A stretch of DNA of 32,111 nt from Lewinellaceae bacterium (GTDB lineage Bacteria > Bacteroidota > Bacteroidia > Chitinophagales > Saprospiraceae), in NCBI GenBank assembly GCA_024639065.1, contig JAHEJC010000024.1:1-32111 (forward strand), in the 5' to 3' direction. Position numbers and translations under genes: made by a program. Under the pieces are notes generated by a model. The model ran no database searches. It saw only the letters and a program-made list of their open reading frames with translations, and was not told the DNA's origin. This document shows positions 10,701-18,649 of the stretch, piece after piece (within the stretch, counting starts at the first letter, position 1; each line of letters starts with the position of its first letter).

Positions 10701-12229
10701 GACAAAATTGCCAAGGGGGTATCGATGCCCATTGAACCAATCGGGTCACCTACTATTTTAAGCATCGGTTTGATATAATATTTTAGATCCTCTCTGGTAA
10801 ATCCAAATAATTTTTGCCTGGATTTTAAAGACATTTCATAATCAGGCTCGGTTTGGTCCTCCATGAGTGGCAAATCCTTTAGAGATAGTTTATTTGTATC
10901 TAACCATTTTCTATAAGGATACCGGTTGCAAACAATTTCCTTGAGTTCATCATCTCCGATAATCCGATTTTCATCAAGATCGGCAATAAGCATCTTTCCT
11001 GGTTGCAGTCTTCCTTTAAAGACCACGCTGGCCGGATCAATAGGTAATGCGCCAGCTTCTGAGGCAACTATTAGCGTATTATCCTCAAGTAGACAATACC
11101 TGGATGGTCTCAAACCATTTCTGTCCAAGGTAGCACCTACTATGATGCCATCACTAAAACAAATGGATGCCGGTCCATCCCATGGCTCCATCATGGTCTC
11201 ATGGTATTCGTAAAATGCTTTTTTGTGATCAGCCATCCACGGATCATGTTGCCATGCTTCAGGGATCATCATCATCAGTGCATGAGGAAAAGTACGGCCT
11301 GAAAGCACCAAATATTCCAGTACATTATCAAAATTCCCTGAATCAGATAAATTTTTATAACAGATAGGAATTAATTTTTTTATTTCTTCCTGGGTAAATG
11401 TTTTTGGTTTTAAGTCACGTTCTCTCGCTTTCCACCAATTTAAGTTGCCATTAATGGTATTGATTTCCCCATTGTGGGCGATATAACGGAAAGGTTGCGC
11501 TAATTTCCATTTTGGAAATGTATTCGTTGAAAATCGAGAATGTATAATGGCTATGGCCGATTTAAAATTTGGGTTATGTAAATCGGGATAATAAGTGGCT
11601 AATTGGAAAGTAGTTAACTGGCCTTTGTAGATTATAGTTTTATATGAAAGCGAACAGATATAAAAATCATCCTCAACTTCAGGATAGGTATTGTGAATTT
11701 TATGAATTGAATACTTTCTTAAAATAAATAGTTTTCTTTCTAAAGTCTTTGGATCAAGAACTTCTTTTGGTTCCAGAAAAACTTGCTCCATGGCCGGTTC
11801 TACTGACAGTGCGGATGCACCAATTCCAGTAGGATTTGTAGGTACATCTCGATAACCTAGGACTCTAAATCCAATTTCTTCACTGACGATATTGAAGATC
11901 CTGCGACACTTTTCCTTAAGTAGGGGATCTTTAGGTAAAAACAAAAAACCAACACCATAATTCTCATAAGCAGGTAATTCGAAACCTAACTTGCCTGCTT
12001 CGTTAACAAAGAAATCATGCGGATTTTGAACTAGAATGCCAGCCCCGTCACCAGTGTTTGGCTCGCATCCACAAGCACCTCTATGCTCCATATTAGAAAG
12101 CATCGTAAGCGCGTCTTTGATCAATTTATGGCTTTTCTTACCATTAAGTTGCGCAATCAGACCTGTTCCACAAGAATCTTTCTCCATTTCAGGCACGTAC
12201 ATGCCTGATTCTCTTTTATCAATTTGCAT
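7706..12229 (-). CDS. gltB: Glutamate synthase large subunit
   Basis: Large subunit of glutamate synthase (1,507 residues, normal length). The N-terminal Ntn-type glutaminase domain (about 20-420) has its nucleophile at Cys20 in the segment EKDSCGTGL, which implies removal of a 19-residue propeptide; an internal Met at position 10 is an alternative start. The central domain follows, then the FMN-binding synthase domain (about 800-1190) with GGKSNSGEGGED and the 3Fe-4S cysteines in CIMMRKCHLNTCPVG (around 1124-1136). The C-terminal GXGXG beta-helix domain (about 1260-1490) has repeated G-rich turns such as MAGERFCVRNSG and MTGGMVVVIG. Ammonia released at Cys20 is tunnelled to the synthase site. 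It heads the gltBD operon, with a candidate promoter about 50 bases upstream. It may share physiology with the adjacent arginine operon, which consumes glutamate, but a 162-base gap separates them. Confidence 0.97.
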   Translation of the reverse strand: MQIDKRESGMYVPEMEKDSCGTGLIAQLNGKKSHKLIKDALTMLSNMEHRGACGCEPNTGDGAGILVQNPHDFFVNEAGKLGFELPAYENYGVGFLFLPKDPLLKEKCRRIFNIVSEEIGFRVLGYRDVPTNPTGIGASALSVEPAMEQVFLEPKEVLDPKTLERKLFILRKYSIHKIHNTYPEVEDDFYICSLSYKTIIYKGQLTTFQLATYYPDLHNPNFKSAIAIIHSRFSTNTFPKWKLAQPFRYIAHNGEINTINGNLNWWKARERDLKPKTFTQEEIKKLIPICYKNLSDSGNFDNVLEYLVLSGRTFPHALMMMIPEAWQHDPWMADHKKAFYEYHETMMEPWDGPASICFSDGIIVGATLDRNGLRPSRYCLLEDNTLIVASEAGALPIDPASVVFKGRLQPGKMLIADLDENRIIGDDELKEIVCNRYPYRKWLDTNKLSLKDLPLMEDQTEPDYEMSLKSRQKLFGFTREDLKYYIKPMLKIVGDPIGSMGIDTPLAILSHRPQHVANYFKQLFAQVTNPPIDPIRERSVMSLFTHLGRSGNISVHAANSCRQIHLDQPILDAEDMWRITNINAHGFMVETIETTFPSKGKNGLKDNILRICDKAEQLVNNDHNIIILSDRGAGTGKIPIPALLAVGAVHHRLIEKGLRNEASILIETGDAREAHHFATLIGYGADAIHPYLTFETIQDLFYAGELDDSIDNKTYASYYKKSIDKGLLKIISKIGISTLKSYKGSQIFEILGLNNEVVDLCFKGSISRIGGIGFEGLQKEAFEKYQQATQHNEELEVGGIYQWKNDGEFHLFNPTTIHLLQYSTRKGDYKIYKNYAKSINDQMVQACTLRGIIDFKERTPIPLEEVEPIEHILKRFSTGAMSFGSISHEAHSTLAIAMNRIGGKSNSGEGGEDEIRFEKKANGDWERSAIKQVASGRFGVTSYYLSNADELQIKMAQGAKPGEGGQLPGHKVDEWIARVRHSTPGVGLISPPPHHDIYSIEDLAQLIFDLKNANRAARINVKLVSKAGVGVIASGVAKAHADVILISGHDGGTGASPITSIRHAGLPWELGIAEAQQTLVRNKLRDRVVLQTDGQLRTGRDIAIAALLGAEEWGIATAALIVEGCIMMRKCHLNTCPVGIATQDKELRKRFNGDPDHVVNFFKFLAEDLREIMASLGFRTVNEMIGRADLLKKRNGLTHWKYKNIQLDSLFYQDPKFKNVGKFNRVEQDHELDKVLDWKLLKRAKISIESGAPITSELNIKNTDRATGAMLSNEISKLFKKDGLPEDTIEFRFRGSAGQSFGAFTTKGIKFILEGEANDYFGKGLSGGKLIVTHAREATFDAGENIIIGNVAFYGATSGEAYIKGMAGERFCVRNSGVKAVVEGVGDHCCEYMTGGMVVVIGKTGKNFAAGMSGGIAYVLDEHNTFKQSCNMESVELELLTPEDQEIVRDLIRNHCWNTSSKKGFDLLERWEEIIPHFIKVMPIEYKKVLAARDGKKPENTPLIKTA

Positions 12230-12276
12230 AAAAAGAATAAATTTCTAATTTTGAAAATACTAAGGAAAGGCTAAAA

Positions 12277-12284
12277 CAAAAATA
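12277..12284 (-). promoter_or_regulatory. Candidate Bacteroidota -7 box for gltBD
   Basis: Read on the minus strand this is TATTTTTG, an exact match to the Bacteroidota sigma-ABfr -7 consensus TAnnTTTG. Transcription would start about 40-45 bases before the gltB ATG. I see no TTTG box at the expected -33 spacing, and the surrounding DNA is very AT-rich, so a chance match is possible. Confidence 0.4.
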
Positions 12285-12391
12285 CAAATTTGAAATCAAT
12301 ATTTTTTATATATTTTTTTTGTTTTTAAATAATATTTGTTGGTAGTATTAAGCTATGACCTACTTTAATTAGGAAATTACCATTCAATAAT

Positions 12392-13738
12392 TTAAGCTTC
12401 CTGATCATCATCAAATAATTCATCTATCTTTTTTTGCCAATCGTATTCATTTAATTTTCGAATTAATTGCTCAAGTCTTACTTGCAGATAACCATTTCCG
12501 AGATTGCCTATACTGCCTATATGGGTCGTTTTTTTGTGCGGTTTAAATTCAGTTCTTCCTTCTACTATTTCTTTTTTAATTTGTTGATAAGCGTCCCTGA
12601 AAGGAGTTCTTTGTGTTACTAATTCATTGATTGCATCTACTGTTGAGAGGTATTGATATTTGTGATCTTCCAGCTTAATCCCATGAACCTGAATAATCGG
12701 GATGGTCAAAAGGATCATCCGCAGGCACTCCTTCAAATGCCTGAGTTCAGGAAATACCATTTCTTTTAACAACTGATAATCACGATGATAACCGGTCATT
12801 AAGTTGTTGCTTAGATTGTGTACACGCTGAGGTAATAAAGCAATTTCACCACACCTTCCTCTGATGAGCTCATATACATCCGGATTCTTTTTATGAGGCA
12901 TTATGCTCGATCCGGTAGTGAAAGCATCAGGTAAAGTGATCAATTCATAATTAGCGCTGGTGAACAAACAGATATCGGAACTTATTTTAGATGCTGTTTG
13001 GGCGATCGAAGCCAGACTATTGGCAACCAGCCATTCTGTTTTTCCCCGTTGCATTTGTGCATATATGGAATTAATGTGCAAATGATTGAAGCCTAGCATG
13101 AAACTGGTAAACTCGCGGTCTATGGGTAAACTCGTACCATATCCAGCAGCAGAACCCAATGGACTCCTGTTGATCAAATCAATGGTAGAAATTAATAAGT
13201 CCAAATCACCAATAAATGATTCTGCAAAAGCTCCAAACCAGAGACCAAAAGTGGAGGTCATTGCAATCTGGGAATGTGTATATCCCGGCATTAAATCTGC
13301 TTGGTGGACTTCACTTTTTGAAAGAAAGGCTTTTGAAATTTCGATAAGTAGGTCACCAATATCTTTCAATTGATCCCGAAAGTACATTTTTATATCCGTT
13401 AAAACCTGATCGTTTCTGGATCTACCTAGATGAATTTTCTTTCCTGCCTCCCCGATGCTGGCCGTTAGCATGAATTCAATCTGAGAATGAATATCCTCTA
13501 TACCGGGCTCTATCGAAAAATCCTGTTCTTTGATTTTTTTAAGAATCCCTCTCAAGCTACTTTGAATATTATCCAATTCTTCCCTGTTCAAAAATCCTTG
13601 CTTGAACAGCATCATCGCATGTGCCATATTGGTGTATACATCATATGCAGCCAACTCGATATCCAATTCTTTATCTTTTCCTATGGTAAACGCTTCTACC
13701 TGCTTGTTTAATTCTATGTTTTGTTGCCAGAGTTTCAT
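12392..13738 (-). CDS. argH: Argininosuccinate lyase
   Basis: Splits argininosuccinate into arginine and fumarate, the last step of arginine synthesis. The 448 residues are the usual length. The fumarase/lyase superfamily signature is present as GSSIMPHKKNPD (276-287), holding the catalytic serine loop; the base histidine lies in PGYTHSQIA (His155); HLGRSRNDQV (103-112) is the conserved substrate-binding segment. The signature has His where many homologues have Gln (MPQKKNP), a common variant that should not abolish activity. It is the last gene of the arginine operon, one base after argE. The 162 bases beyond it before gltB are AT-rich without a clear terminator hairpin, so some readthrough toward gltB on the same strand cannot be excluded. 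Confidence 0.96.
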   Translation of the reverse strand: MKLWQQNIELNKQVEAFTIGKDKELDIELAAYDVYTNMAHAMMLFKQGFLNREELDNIQSSLRGILKKIKEQDFSIEPGIEDIHSQIEFMLTASIGEAGKKIHLGRSRNDQVLTDIKMYFRDQLKDIGDLLIEISKAFLSKSEVHQADLMPGYTHSQIAMTSTFGLWFGAFAESFIGDLDLLISTIDLINRSPLGSAAGYGTSLPIDREFTSFMLGFNHLHINSIYAQMQRGKTEWLVANSLASIAQTASKISSDICLFTSANYELITLPDAFTTGSSIMPHKKNPDVYELIRGRCGEIALLPQRVHNLSNNLMTGYHRDYQLLKEMVFPELRHLKECLRMILLTIPIIQVHGIKLEDHKYQYLSTVDAINELVTQRTPFRDAYQQIKKEIVEGRTEFKPHKKTTHIGSIGNLGNGYLQVRLEQLIRKLNEYDWQKKIDELFDDDQEA

Positions 13739-13739
13739 A

Positions 13740-14792
13740 TCAAATATTTTTAGCTAGTTGGCTTATTAAAGCCTTGTATAGCACTATTGCAGCTTCAATT
13801 TCATGTTTGTAGATATACTCATTGGCGGTATGCGATCGAGCAGAATCCCCCGGACCCATTTTTATAGTTGGAATGGATAATAAGGCTTGATCTGATAGGG
13901 TTGGTGATCCGTATTGCACCAGGTTTAAATCAGATGCTGCTTTCACTAAAACATGATTAGGTTCAATAAATGAAGGGTTAAGCCGGGTAGACCGGGCTTT
14001 CAAATCAGATTCGGTCATTGCTTGTAATGATTCGAACAGGACTTGGTTGGGATAGAGTTCGGTTGTGCGCACATCAATTACAAAATGACACTTGTCAGGG
14101 ACTACGTTATGTTGAGTACCTGCATCAATCTGGGTTACACTTATTTTTAGTGGGCCCAGCCAGGGTGATTCCTTTCTAAATGGATGATTTTGTAAATCAT
14201 GGATATCTTGAAGGGCCGTGTAAATGGCGTTTACTCCTTCATCTCGTGCGGCATGACCGCTCACTCCATGAGCTAGCGCATCGATCACCATTAATCCTTT
14301 TTCTGCAATGGCTACCTTTCCGGAAGTAGGTTCACCTATAATTCCAAAATCAGGATCTATTTCTTCCAGAATATAACGTATTCCTCGAGGTCCGCTAATT
14401 TCTTCTTCCGCTGTACATGCAAGCAAAAGGTTAAATGGCAGGTTTAAGGTATTGCATTGGCAAAATGTGGCAATAAGACTGACCAATGGTCCACCGGCAT
14501 CGTTACTCCCCAGTCCAATTATTTTTCCATCCACTTCTAAAGGTACAAATGGATCAACCGTCCAGTCTTGATTCGGGCTTACCGTGTCTATATGAGAATT
14601 AAGCAGCAGAGTGGGGTTACTTTCCTTCCAATGGGATCCCTTTACCCACAGATTATTCTCTTTTCGAAATGGTCTAAGGGAATTTTCGATTAAGAAAGAT
14701 TCTAGAAAATCAGCTACCTCTTTTTCCTCTTTAGAGAAAGAAGGAATTGCAATTAGCGCCTTAAGAAGATCAATGGTTCGTTCCAAATTCAT
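13740..14792 (-). CDS. argE: M20-family N-acyl-citrulline/N-acyl-ornithine deacylase
   Basis: M20-family zinc hydrolase of 350 residues. Metal and catalytic residues are all in place: His67 and Asp69 in NSHIDTV, Asp98 in GSNDAGG, the acidic trio at 129-131 in TAEEEISG, Glu154 in GEPT, and the C-terminal His321 in SARSHTANEY. In the usual pathway ArgE deacetylates N-acetylornithine. Here the operon carries an N-acylornithine carbamoyltransferase, so by established pathway logic the real substrate should be N-acylcitrulline, and N-succinylcitrulline if the ArgF' reading (Ala89) is right. Relatedness to the desuccinylase DapE in the same family makes this chemically plausible. It overlaps argB by 4 bases and precedes argH by one base. 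The acyl group specificity is inferred. Confidence 0.9.
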   Translation of the reverse strand: MNLERTIDLLKALIAIPSFSKEEKEVADFLESFLIENSLRPFRKENNLWVKGSHWKESNPTLLLNSHIDTVSPNQDWTVDPFVPLEVDGKIIGLGSNDAGGPLVSLIATFCQCNTLNLPFNLLLACTAEEEISGPRGIRYILEEIDPDFGIIGEPTSGKVAIAEKGLMVIDALAHGVSGHAARDEGVNAIYTALQDIHDLQNHPFRKESPWLGPLKISVTQIDAGTQHNVVPDKCHFVIDVRTTELYPNQVLFESLQAMTESDLKARSTRLNPSFIEPNHVLVKAASDLNLVQYGSPTLSDQALLSIPTIKMGPGDSARSHTANEYIYKHEIEAAIVLYKALISQLAKNI

Positions 14793-15571
14793 AATGCAAT
14801 GTTAGTACCTGAGACAGTTTTTTCAGCGGTTTGAATTTGATTATTGATACAGATTGAATCTATTCCGGCGTCCAATCCAGCAAAAGCATTGTCCAGTTTT
14901 GGTATCATACCATCAGCAATTTGTCCACTTTCCTTTAGGGACTCATATTCCGCTAGAGTCAGCGATGATAGAATGGAATTTGGATCTTGAAAATCTTTAA
15001 ACACACCAGGTGTATCACCTACAAATTGAAGCCGAACAGTGAATTGTTTGGATAGACTTATTGCCAGCTGAGTTGCAATCGTGTCCGCATTGGTATTCAG
15101 TAGGGTGCCGTTTGGATCATAGGTGAGCGGACAAAAAACCAGGGCATATTTAATCTGTAATAATGGAATTATTGAGCTTAAGTTGATGTGGTCGATATCC
15201 CCGGCAAATCCATAATCGATTTCTTTTACTTCTCGTTTATGGGCTTGAATAGCAGCACCATCAGCACCAGAAAGTCCAAGCGTTTTACAACCGAAGGATT
15301 GAAGTTGCGCTACTATTTTTTTATTTAATCCAGCATAGGACCAAGTGACTGCCTCTAATGTTTCTTGGTCCGTGATTCTTCTACCCTCGATTTTGACCGG
15401 AGATATTCCCAATCGATTTAATAACTGATTTGCCTGAAGACCTCCTCCGTGAACAAGAATTTTTTTTCCGGATAGATTGGCAAAATCGTGCAGAAATGTG
15501 TCTTGGCTTATTGAATCGTTAAATAGGACACCACCTGCTTTGATGATATGTAGATTTGGAGTATTATGCAT
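14789..15571 (-). CDS. argB: N-acylglutamate kinase (acetylglutamate kinase family)
   Basis: Phosphorylates the gamma-carboxylate of N-acylglutamate, the second step of arginine synthesis. The amino-acid-kinase fold is shown by the N-terminal phosphate loop KAGGVLFND, the second glycine loop LVHGGGLQANQ, the LGLSGADG segment, and NTNADTIATQLA with the ATP-side aspartate. I choose the ATG at 15571 (260 residues), which starts eight bases inside the end of argF'. The in-frame ATG at 15607 would add 12 residues and a 44-base overlap. Typical members begin a few residues before the first glycine loop, as this start does. The first loop reads K-A-G-G where many have K-I/L-G-G. Whether the acyl group is acetyl or succinyl cannot be read from this gene alone. 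Confidence 0.92.
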   Translation of the reverse strand: MHNTPNLHIIKAGGVLFNDSISQDTFLHDFANLSGKKILVHGGGLQANQLLNRLGISPVKIEGRRITDQETLEAVTWSYAGLNKKIVAQLQSFGCKTLGLSGADGAAIQAHKREVKEIDYGFAGDIDHINLSSIIPLLQIKYALVFCPLTYDPNGTLLNTNADTIATQLAISLSKQFTVRLQFVGDTPGVFKDFQDPNSILSSLTLAEYESLKESGQIADGMIPKLDNAFAGLDAGIDSICINNQIQTAEKTVSGTNIAL

Positions 15572-16505
15572 TGCTAAGTATTTCGGATAAAATTGCTTGA
15601 GCGGCATAGGTGCGGTTATTAGCCTGGCTGATCACAACTGAGTCAGCACTATCGATGACGTCATCAGCCACAACCACATTTCTGCGTACTGGTAAGCAGT
15701 GCATAAATTTTGCTTGGTTGGTTTTTTTCATTTTTTCTTTATCAACCATCCAATCAGGAAGGAATGCAGTCTGGCCATAATTACTGTAGCTACTCCAGCT
15801 TTTAGTATACACAAAATCAGCACCTTTAAAAGCCTTGAATTGATCATATTCCACCGGTGTATCTTTAACCATGGCCGGTGCCAAATCCATTCCCTTTGGG
15901 TGGGTAATAACCAAATCCATTTCATTGCGCCGCATCATATTGATAAAACTATTTGCTACTGCTTGGGGCAACGGTTTGGGGTGAGGAGCCCAGGACAATA
16001 CCACTTTAGGGTTTTTGGACTTACTATGCTCCATTATGGTAACTAGATCTGCGAGTGCTTGCAACGGATGGCGAATAGCCGACTCCATATTGATTATGGG
16101 TTTTGATGCTAAATTAGCTAGACGCTGGATCTGAAAATCCTGATAATCTTTCTCTCGATCGACCAGTGAAGGGAAAGACCTGAAGCCAATTATATCCGCG
16201 TATTGGCTAACCACCCTGGCAGCTTCTTGAATATGTTCAGCCTTGTCCGTATTCATTGTAATTCCATCTTCATACTCCAACTTCCACCCTGAAGAAAGAT
16301 CCATCGTAGTTACGCGCATGCCTAAATTCTTTCCAGCCATTTCGGTACTCAGTCTGGTCCTTAAACTGGGATTCGAAAAGAGTAATAGTAGACTCTTGCC
16401 TATACCGAGCTTATTAGCCGATAAAGGATCTTTTTTAAAAGTCAACGCTTTTTTAACCAAGGCATCCACATCCGGGATGTCGTCGATACTTAGGTATTGC
16501 TTCAT
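15564..16505 (-). CDS. argF': N-acylornithine carbamoyltransferase, probably N-succinylornithine type
   Basis: Transfers the carbamoyl group of carbamoyl phosphate to N-acylornithine. The 313 residues carry the carbamoyl-phosphate motif as NPSLRTR (45-51), the second motif RHPLQALADL, the proline-rich loop WAPHPKPLPQAV found in N-acylornithine enzymes rather than classical ArgF, and HCLPVRRN near the C terminus. Alignment by eye to the Bacteroides fragilis enzyme is close throughout. The position that decides the acyl group (Glu92 in the Xanthomonas acetyl enzyme, Pro90 in the B. fragilis succinyl enzyme) is Ala89 here, in TDKAEHI. Published exchange of Glu92 for Ala, Ser, Val or Pro is reported to turn the acetyl enzyme into a succinyl enzyme, so succinyl is favoured. 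It overlaps argD by 4 bases and argB by 8. Confidence 0.93.
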   Translation of the reverse strand: MKQYLSIDDIPDVDALVKKALTFKKDPLSANKLGIGKSLLLLFSNPSLRTRLSTEMAGKNLGMRVTTMDLSSGWKLEYEDGITMNTDKAEHIQEAARVVSQYADIIGFRSFPSLVDREKDYQDFQIQRLANLASKPIINMESAIRHPLQALADLVTIMEHSKSKNPKVVLSWAPHPKPLPQAVANSFINMMRRNEMDLVITHPKGMDLAPAMVKDTPVEYDQFKAFKGADFVYTKSWSSYSNYGQTAFLPDWMVDKEKMKKTNQAKFMHCLPVRRNVVVADDVIDSADSVVISQANNRTYAAQAILSEILSNA

Positions 16506-17647
16506 AGAGCGACGGAATGATTTTTAAGGGACTGAGTGACGGCTTCCAAAAATTGTTCAACTTCGTGATCCCCTATTGTAAGCGGAGGGAGCAACCTCAG
16601 TACATTTGGGTTGCTAGACGATCCAGTAAATACTTTATGATTAAAAATTAAGTGTTTTCTAAGATCAGCCACCGGCCAATTAAATTCTAAACCCAACATC
16701 AGCCCTTTTCCCCGAATGGCTTTAATCGATTCATGGGATTTGAGGGATGTACTTAGCAAGTTTCCCATTTCAATGGCATTGGCCATTAGCTGCTCCTTTT
16801 CGATTACTTCTAAAACGGCTAACCCGGCCGCACAAGCCAGATGATTACCTCCAAAAGTTGTTCCCAGCATTCCATATCGAGCTTGAATGGAAGGGTGAAT
16901 CAGGACACCGCCTATTGGAAACCCATTGCCCATTCCTTTAGCACAGGTGATTAAATCTGGCTTAATGGATGCATATTGGTAAGCGAAAAACTTACCCGAT
17001 CTGGCGTATCCGGATTGTACTTCGTCCAAGATCATTAAGGTGCCATGATTGGAACAGGCTTGACGAATACGCTCAAGGCCGTCAACATGCATCTCATTCA
17101 TACCACCAATGCCCTGGATAGGTTCCAGAATTATGGCACCAATATCGCCTCCCTCAATAGTACTACAGACCGTATTCAGGTCGTCCAAATCAAATCGCAG
17201 TACTTCCAAATGTTGATTGATGGGTGCTTGAATTTTTTTATTATCAGTTACGTTGACCGCAGCCGATGTCCTTCCATGAAATCCCTTATTGAATGCGATA
17301 AACTTATTTCGTCTATTTGCAAAAGAAGCTAGTTTTAATGCATTTTCATTGGCTTCTGCACCTGAATTGCACAAGAACAATTGATAATCATCCAGGCCGG
17401 CCATTTGGCCTAATTTATGCGCCAGTTCCTGTTGTAAGGGATTAATAATCGAGTTGGAATAAAAACTGATTTTCTCTAACTGCCTTTTAATCCGATGTAG
17501 GTAATGTGGATGATTATGACCAATGGAGATAACTGCGTGACCTCCATAAAAATCAAGGTATCTTTCACCTTGCTTATCAAAGACATAAGCACCTTTTGCA
17601 CTTACTGGAGTTACATCAAACAAAGGATATACATTAAATAATTCCAT
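16502..17647 (-). CDS. argD: N-acylornithine aminotransferase (class III, PLP)
   Basis: PLP-dependent class III aminotransferase of 381 residues that converts N-acylglutamate semialdehyde to N-acylornithine using glutamate as amino donor. Visible: GGHAVISIGHNHP near 35-47, the phosphate-binding NSGAEANE (94-101), the ring-stacking FHGR, the cofactor aspartate Asp208 in ILDEVQSGY, and the Schiff-base Lys237 in TCAKGMGNG. It begins three bases after argC and overlaps argF' by 4 bases, so it is translationally linked to both. The active site and length look intact. As for the other pathway enzymes here, the acyl group handled may be succinyl; the related astC enzymes accept succinylornithine. 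Confidence 0.94.
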   Translation of the reverse strand: MELFNVYPLFDVTPVSAKGAYVFDKQGERYLDFYGGHAVISIGHNHPHYLHRIKRQLEKISFYSNSIINPLQQELAHKLGQMAGLDDYQLFLCNSGAEANENALKLASFANRRNKFIAFNKGFHGRTSAAVNVTDNKKIQAPINQHLEVLRFDLDDLNTVCSTIEGGDIGAIILEPIQGIGGMNEMHVDGLERIRQACSNHGTLMILDEVQSGYARSGKFFAYQYASIKPDLITCAKGMGNGFPIGGVLIHPSIQARYGMLGTTFGGNHLACAAGLAVLEVIEKEQLMANAIEMGNLLSTSLKSHESIKAIRGKGLMLGLEFNWPVADLRKHLIFNHKVFTGSSSNPNVLRLLPPLTIGDHEVEQFLEAVTQSLKNHSVAL

Positions 17648-17649
17648 AA

Positions 17650-18618
17650 CTAAAAACGGTTGCTTTTTGATTTAAGGCCTTGAGTTTCATCCAAACCAAA
17701 CATTAAGTTCATATTTTGAATAGCTTGTCCAGCAGCACCTTTGATCAGGTTATCAATCATGCTAATTATGTAAAGGAAATCACCTTTTTTCTGAAGATGA
17801 AGAATACACTTATTCGTATTAACGACTTGTTTAAGATCAGGATTTTCATCGGATAGGATCACAAAAGGATGATTTGTATAATAATCCTTGTACATAGAAT
17901 TGGCTTCGACTTCTGATCCGGAATAAGTGGTGTACATGCTTACGTAGATACCTCTGGTGAAAGCTCCTCTAACCGGGACGAAATGAATTGGGGGAACCGG
18001 GCCTTGATTCAAAGTTGATAAGGTTTGATTTATTTCAGTGAGATGTTGATGTTCGAATACTTTATAGGTACTAACATTATTGGACCGCCAGGTAAAATGG
18101 GATGTTTCACGAAGTGATTGACCAGCCCCGGTAGAACCAGTGATTGCGTGTACATGAATAGCCTCAGATAATTCTTGTGCTACTGCCAAGGGAAGCAGCC
18201 CAAGTTGAATGGCAGTAGCAAAGCACCCGGGATTTGCTATTTGCTTGGCTTTGGTAATCGGTTCTTTGTAGACTTCCGGTAAACCATATTGAAAGGTGTG
18301 TGAGTCTTTTTTTATTCGAAAATCCTGACTAAGATCAATGATGGATTGAGTAGTCAATTCGGGTTGTTCTGCAAAGAATTTTTCTGATTGACCATGACCC
18401 ATGCAGAGAAAAAGTACATCCGGGCTTCCTACCAGTTGTGAAGTGAAACTTAAATTGGTATCGCCTAATAAATCACTATGGATAGACGCTATGGGTTTAC
18501 CAGATTGAGATCTGCTGATAACTTGTTGAATTTCTAAGTTTGGATGCGCCATACTCAAACGGATCAATTCACCTCCAGTGTAACCCGCGCCTCCAATTAT
18601 AGCACCTTTTATTTTCAT
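17650..18618 (-). CDS. argC: N-acyl-gamma-glutamyl-phosphate reductase
   Basis: NADPH-dependent reductase of the third arginine step (322 residues). The Rossmann dinucleotide loop is IIGGAGYTGGEL (7-18). The catalytic cysteine is Cys132 in NPGCFATAIQLGLLPL, the family hallmark. GSTGAGQS and HFVPVRGAFTRGIY are also typical. It forms a thioester with the acyl-glutamyl phosphate and releases the semialdehyde for ArgD. It is preceded by argG with a 31-base gap, the widest inside this operon, and followed by argD after two bases. No abnormality was seen. Confidence 0.95.
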   Translation of the reverse strand: MKIKGAIIGGAGYTGGELIRLSMAHPNLEIQQVISRSQSGKPIASIHSDLLGDTNLSFTSQLVGSPDVLFLCMGHGQSEKFFAEQPELTTQSIIDLSQDFRIKKDSHTFQYGLPEVYKEPITKAKQIANPGCFATAIQLGLLPLAVAQELSEAIHVHAITGSTGAGQSLRETSHFTWRSNNVSTYKVFEHQHLTEINQTLSTLNQGPVPPIHFVPVRGAFTRGIYVSMYTTYSGSEVEANSMYKDYYTNHPFVILSDENPDLKQVVNTNKCILHLQKKGDFLYIISMIDNLIKGAAGQAIQNMNLMFGLDETQGLKSKSNRF

Positions 18619-18649
18619 AGGTTCTTTGACTTAACTTAATTAAGATTCC

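Noticed and set aside
15572-15607. ATG at 15607 as the argB start
   Set aside because: It would lengthen the overlap with argF' to 44 bases and add 12 residues that family members lack; the ATG at 15571 is preferred.
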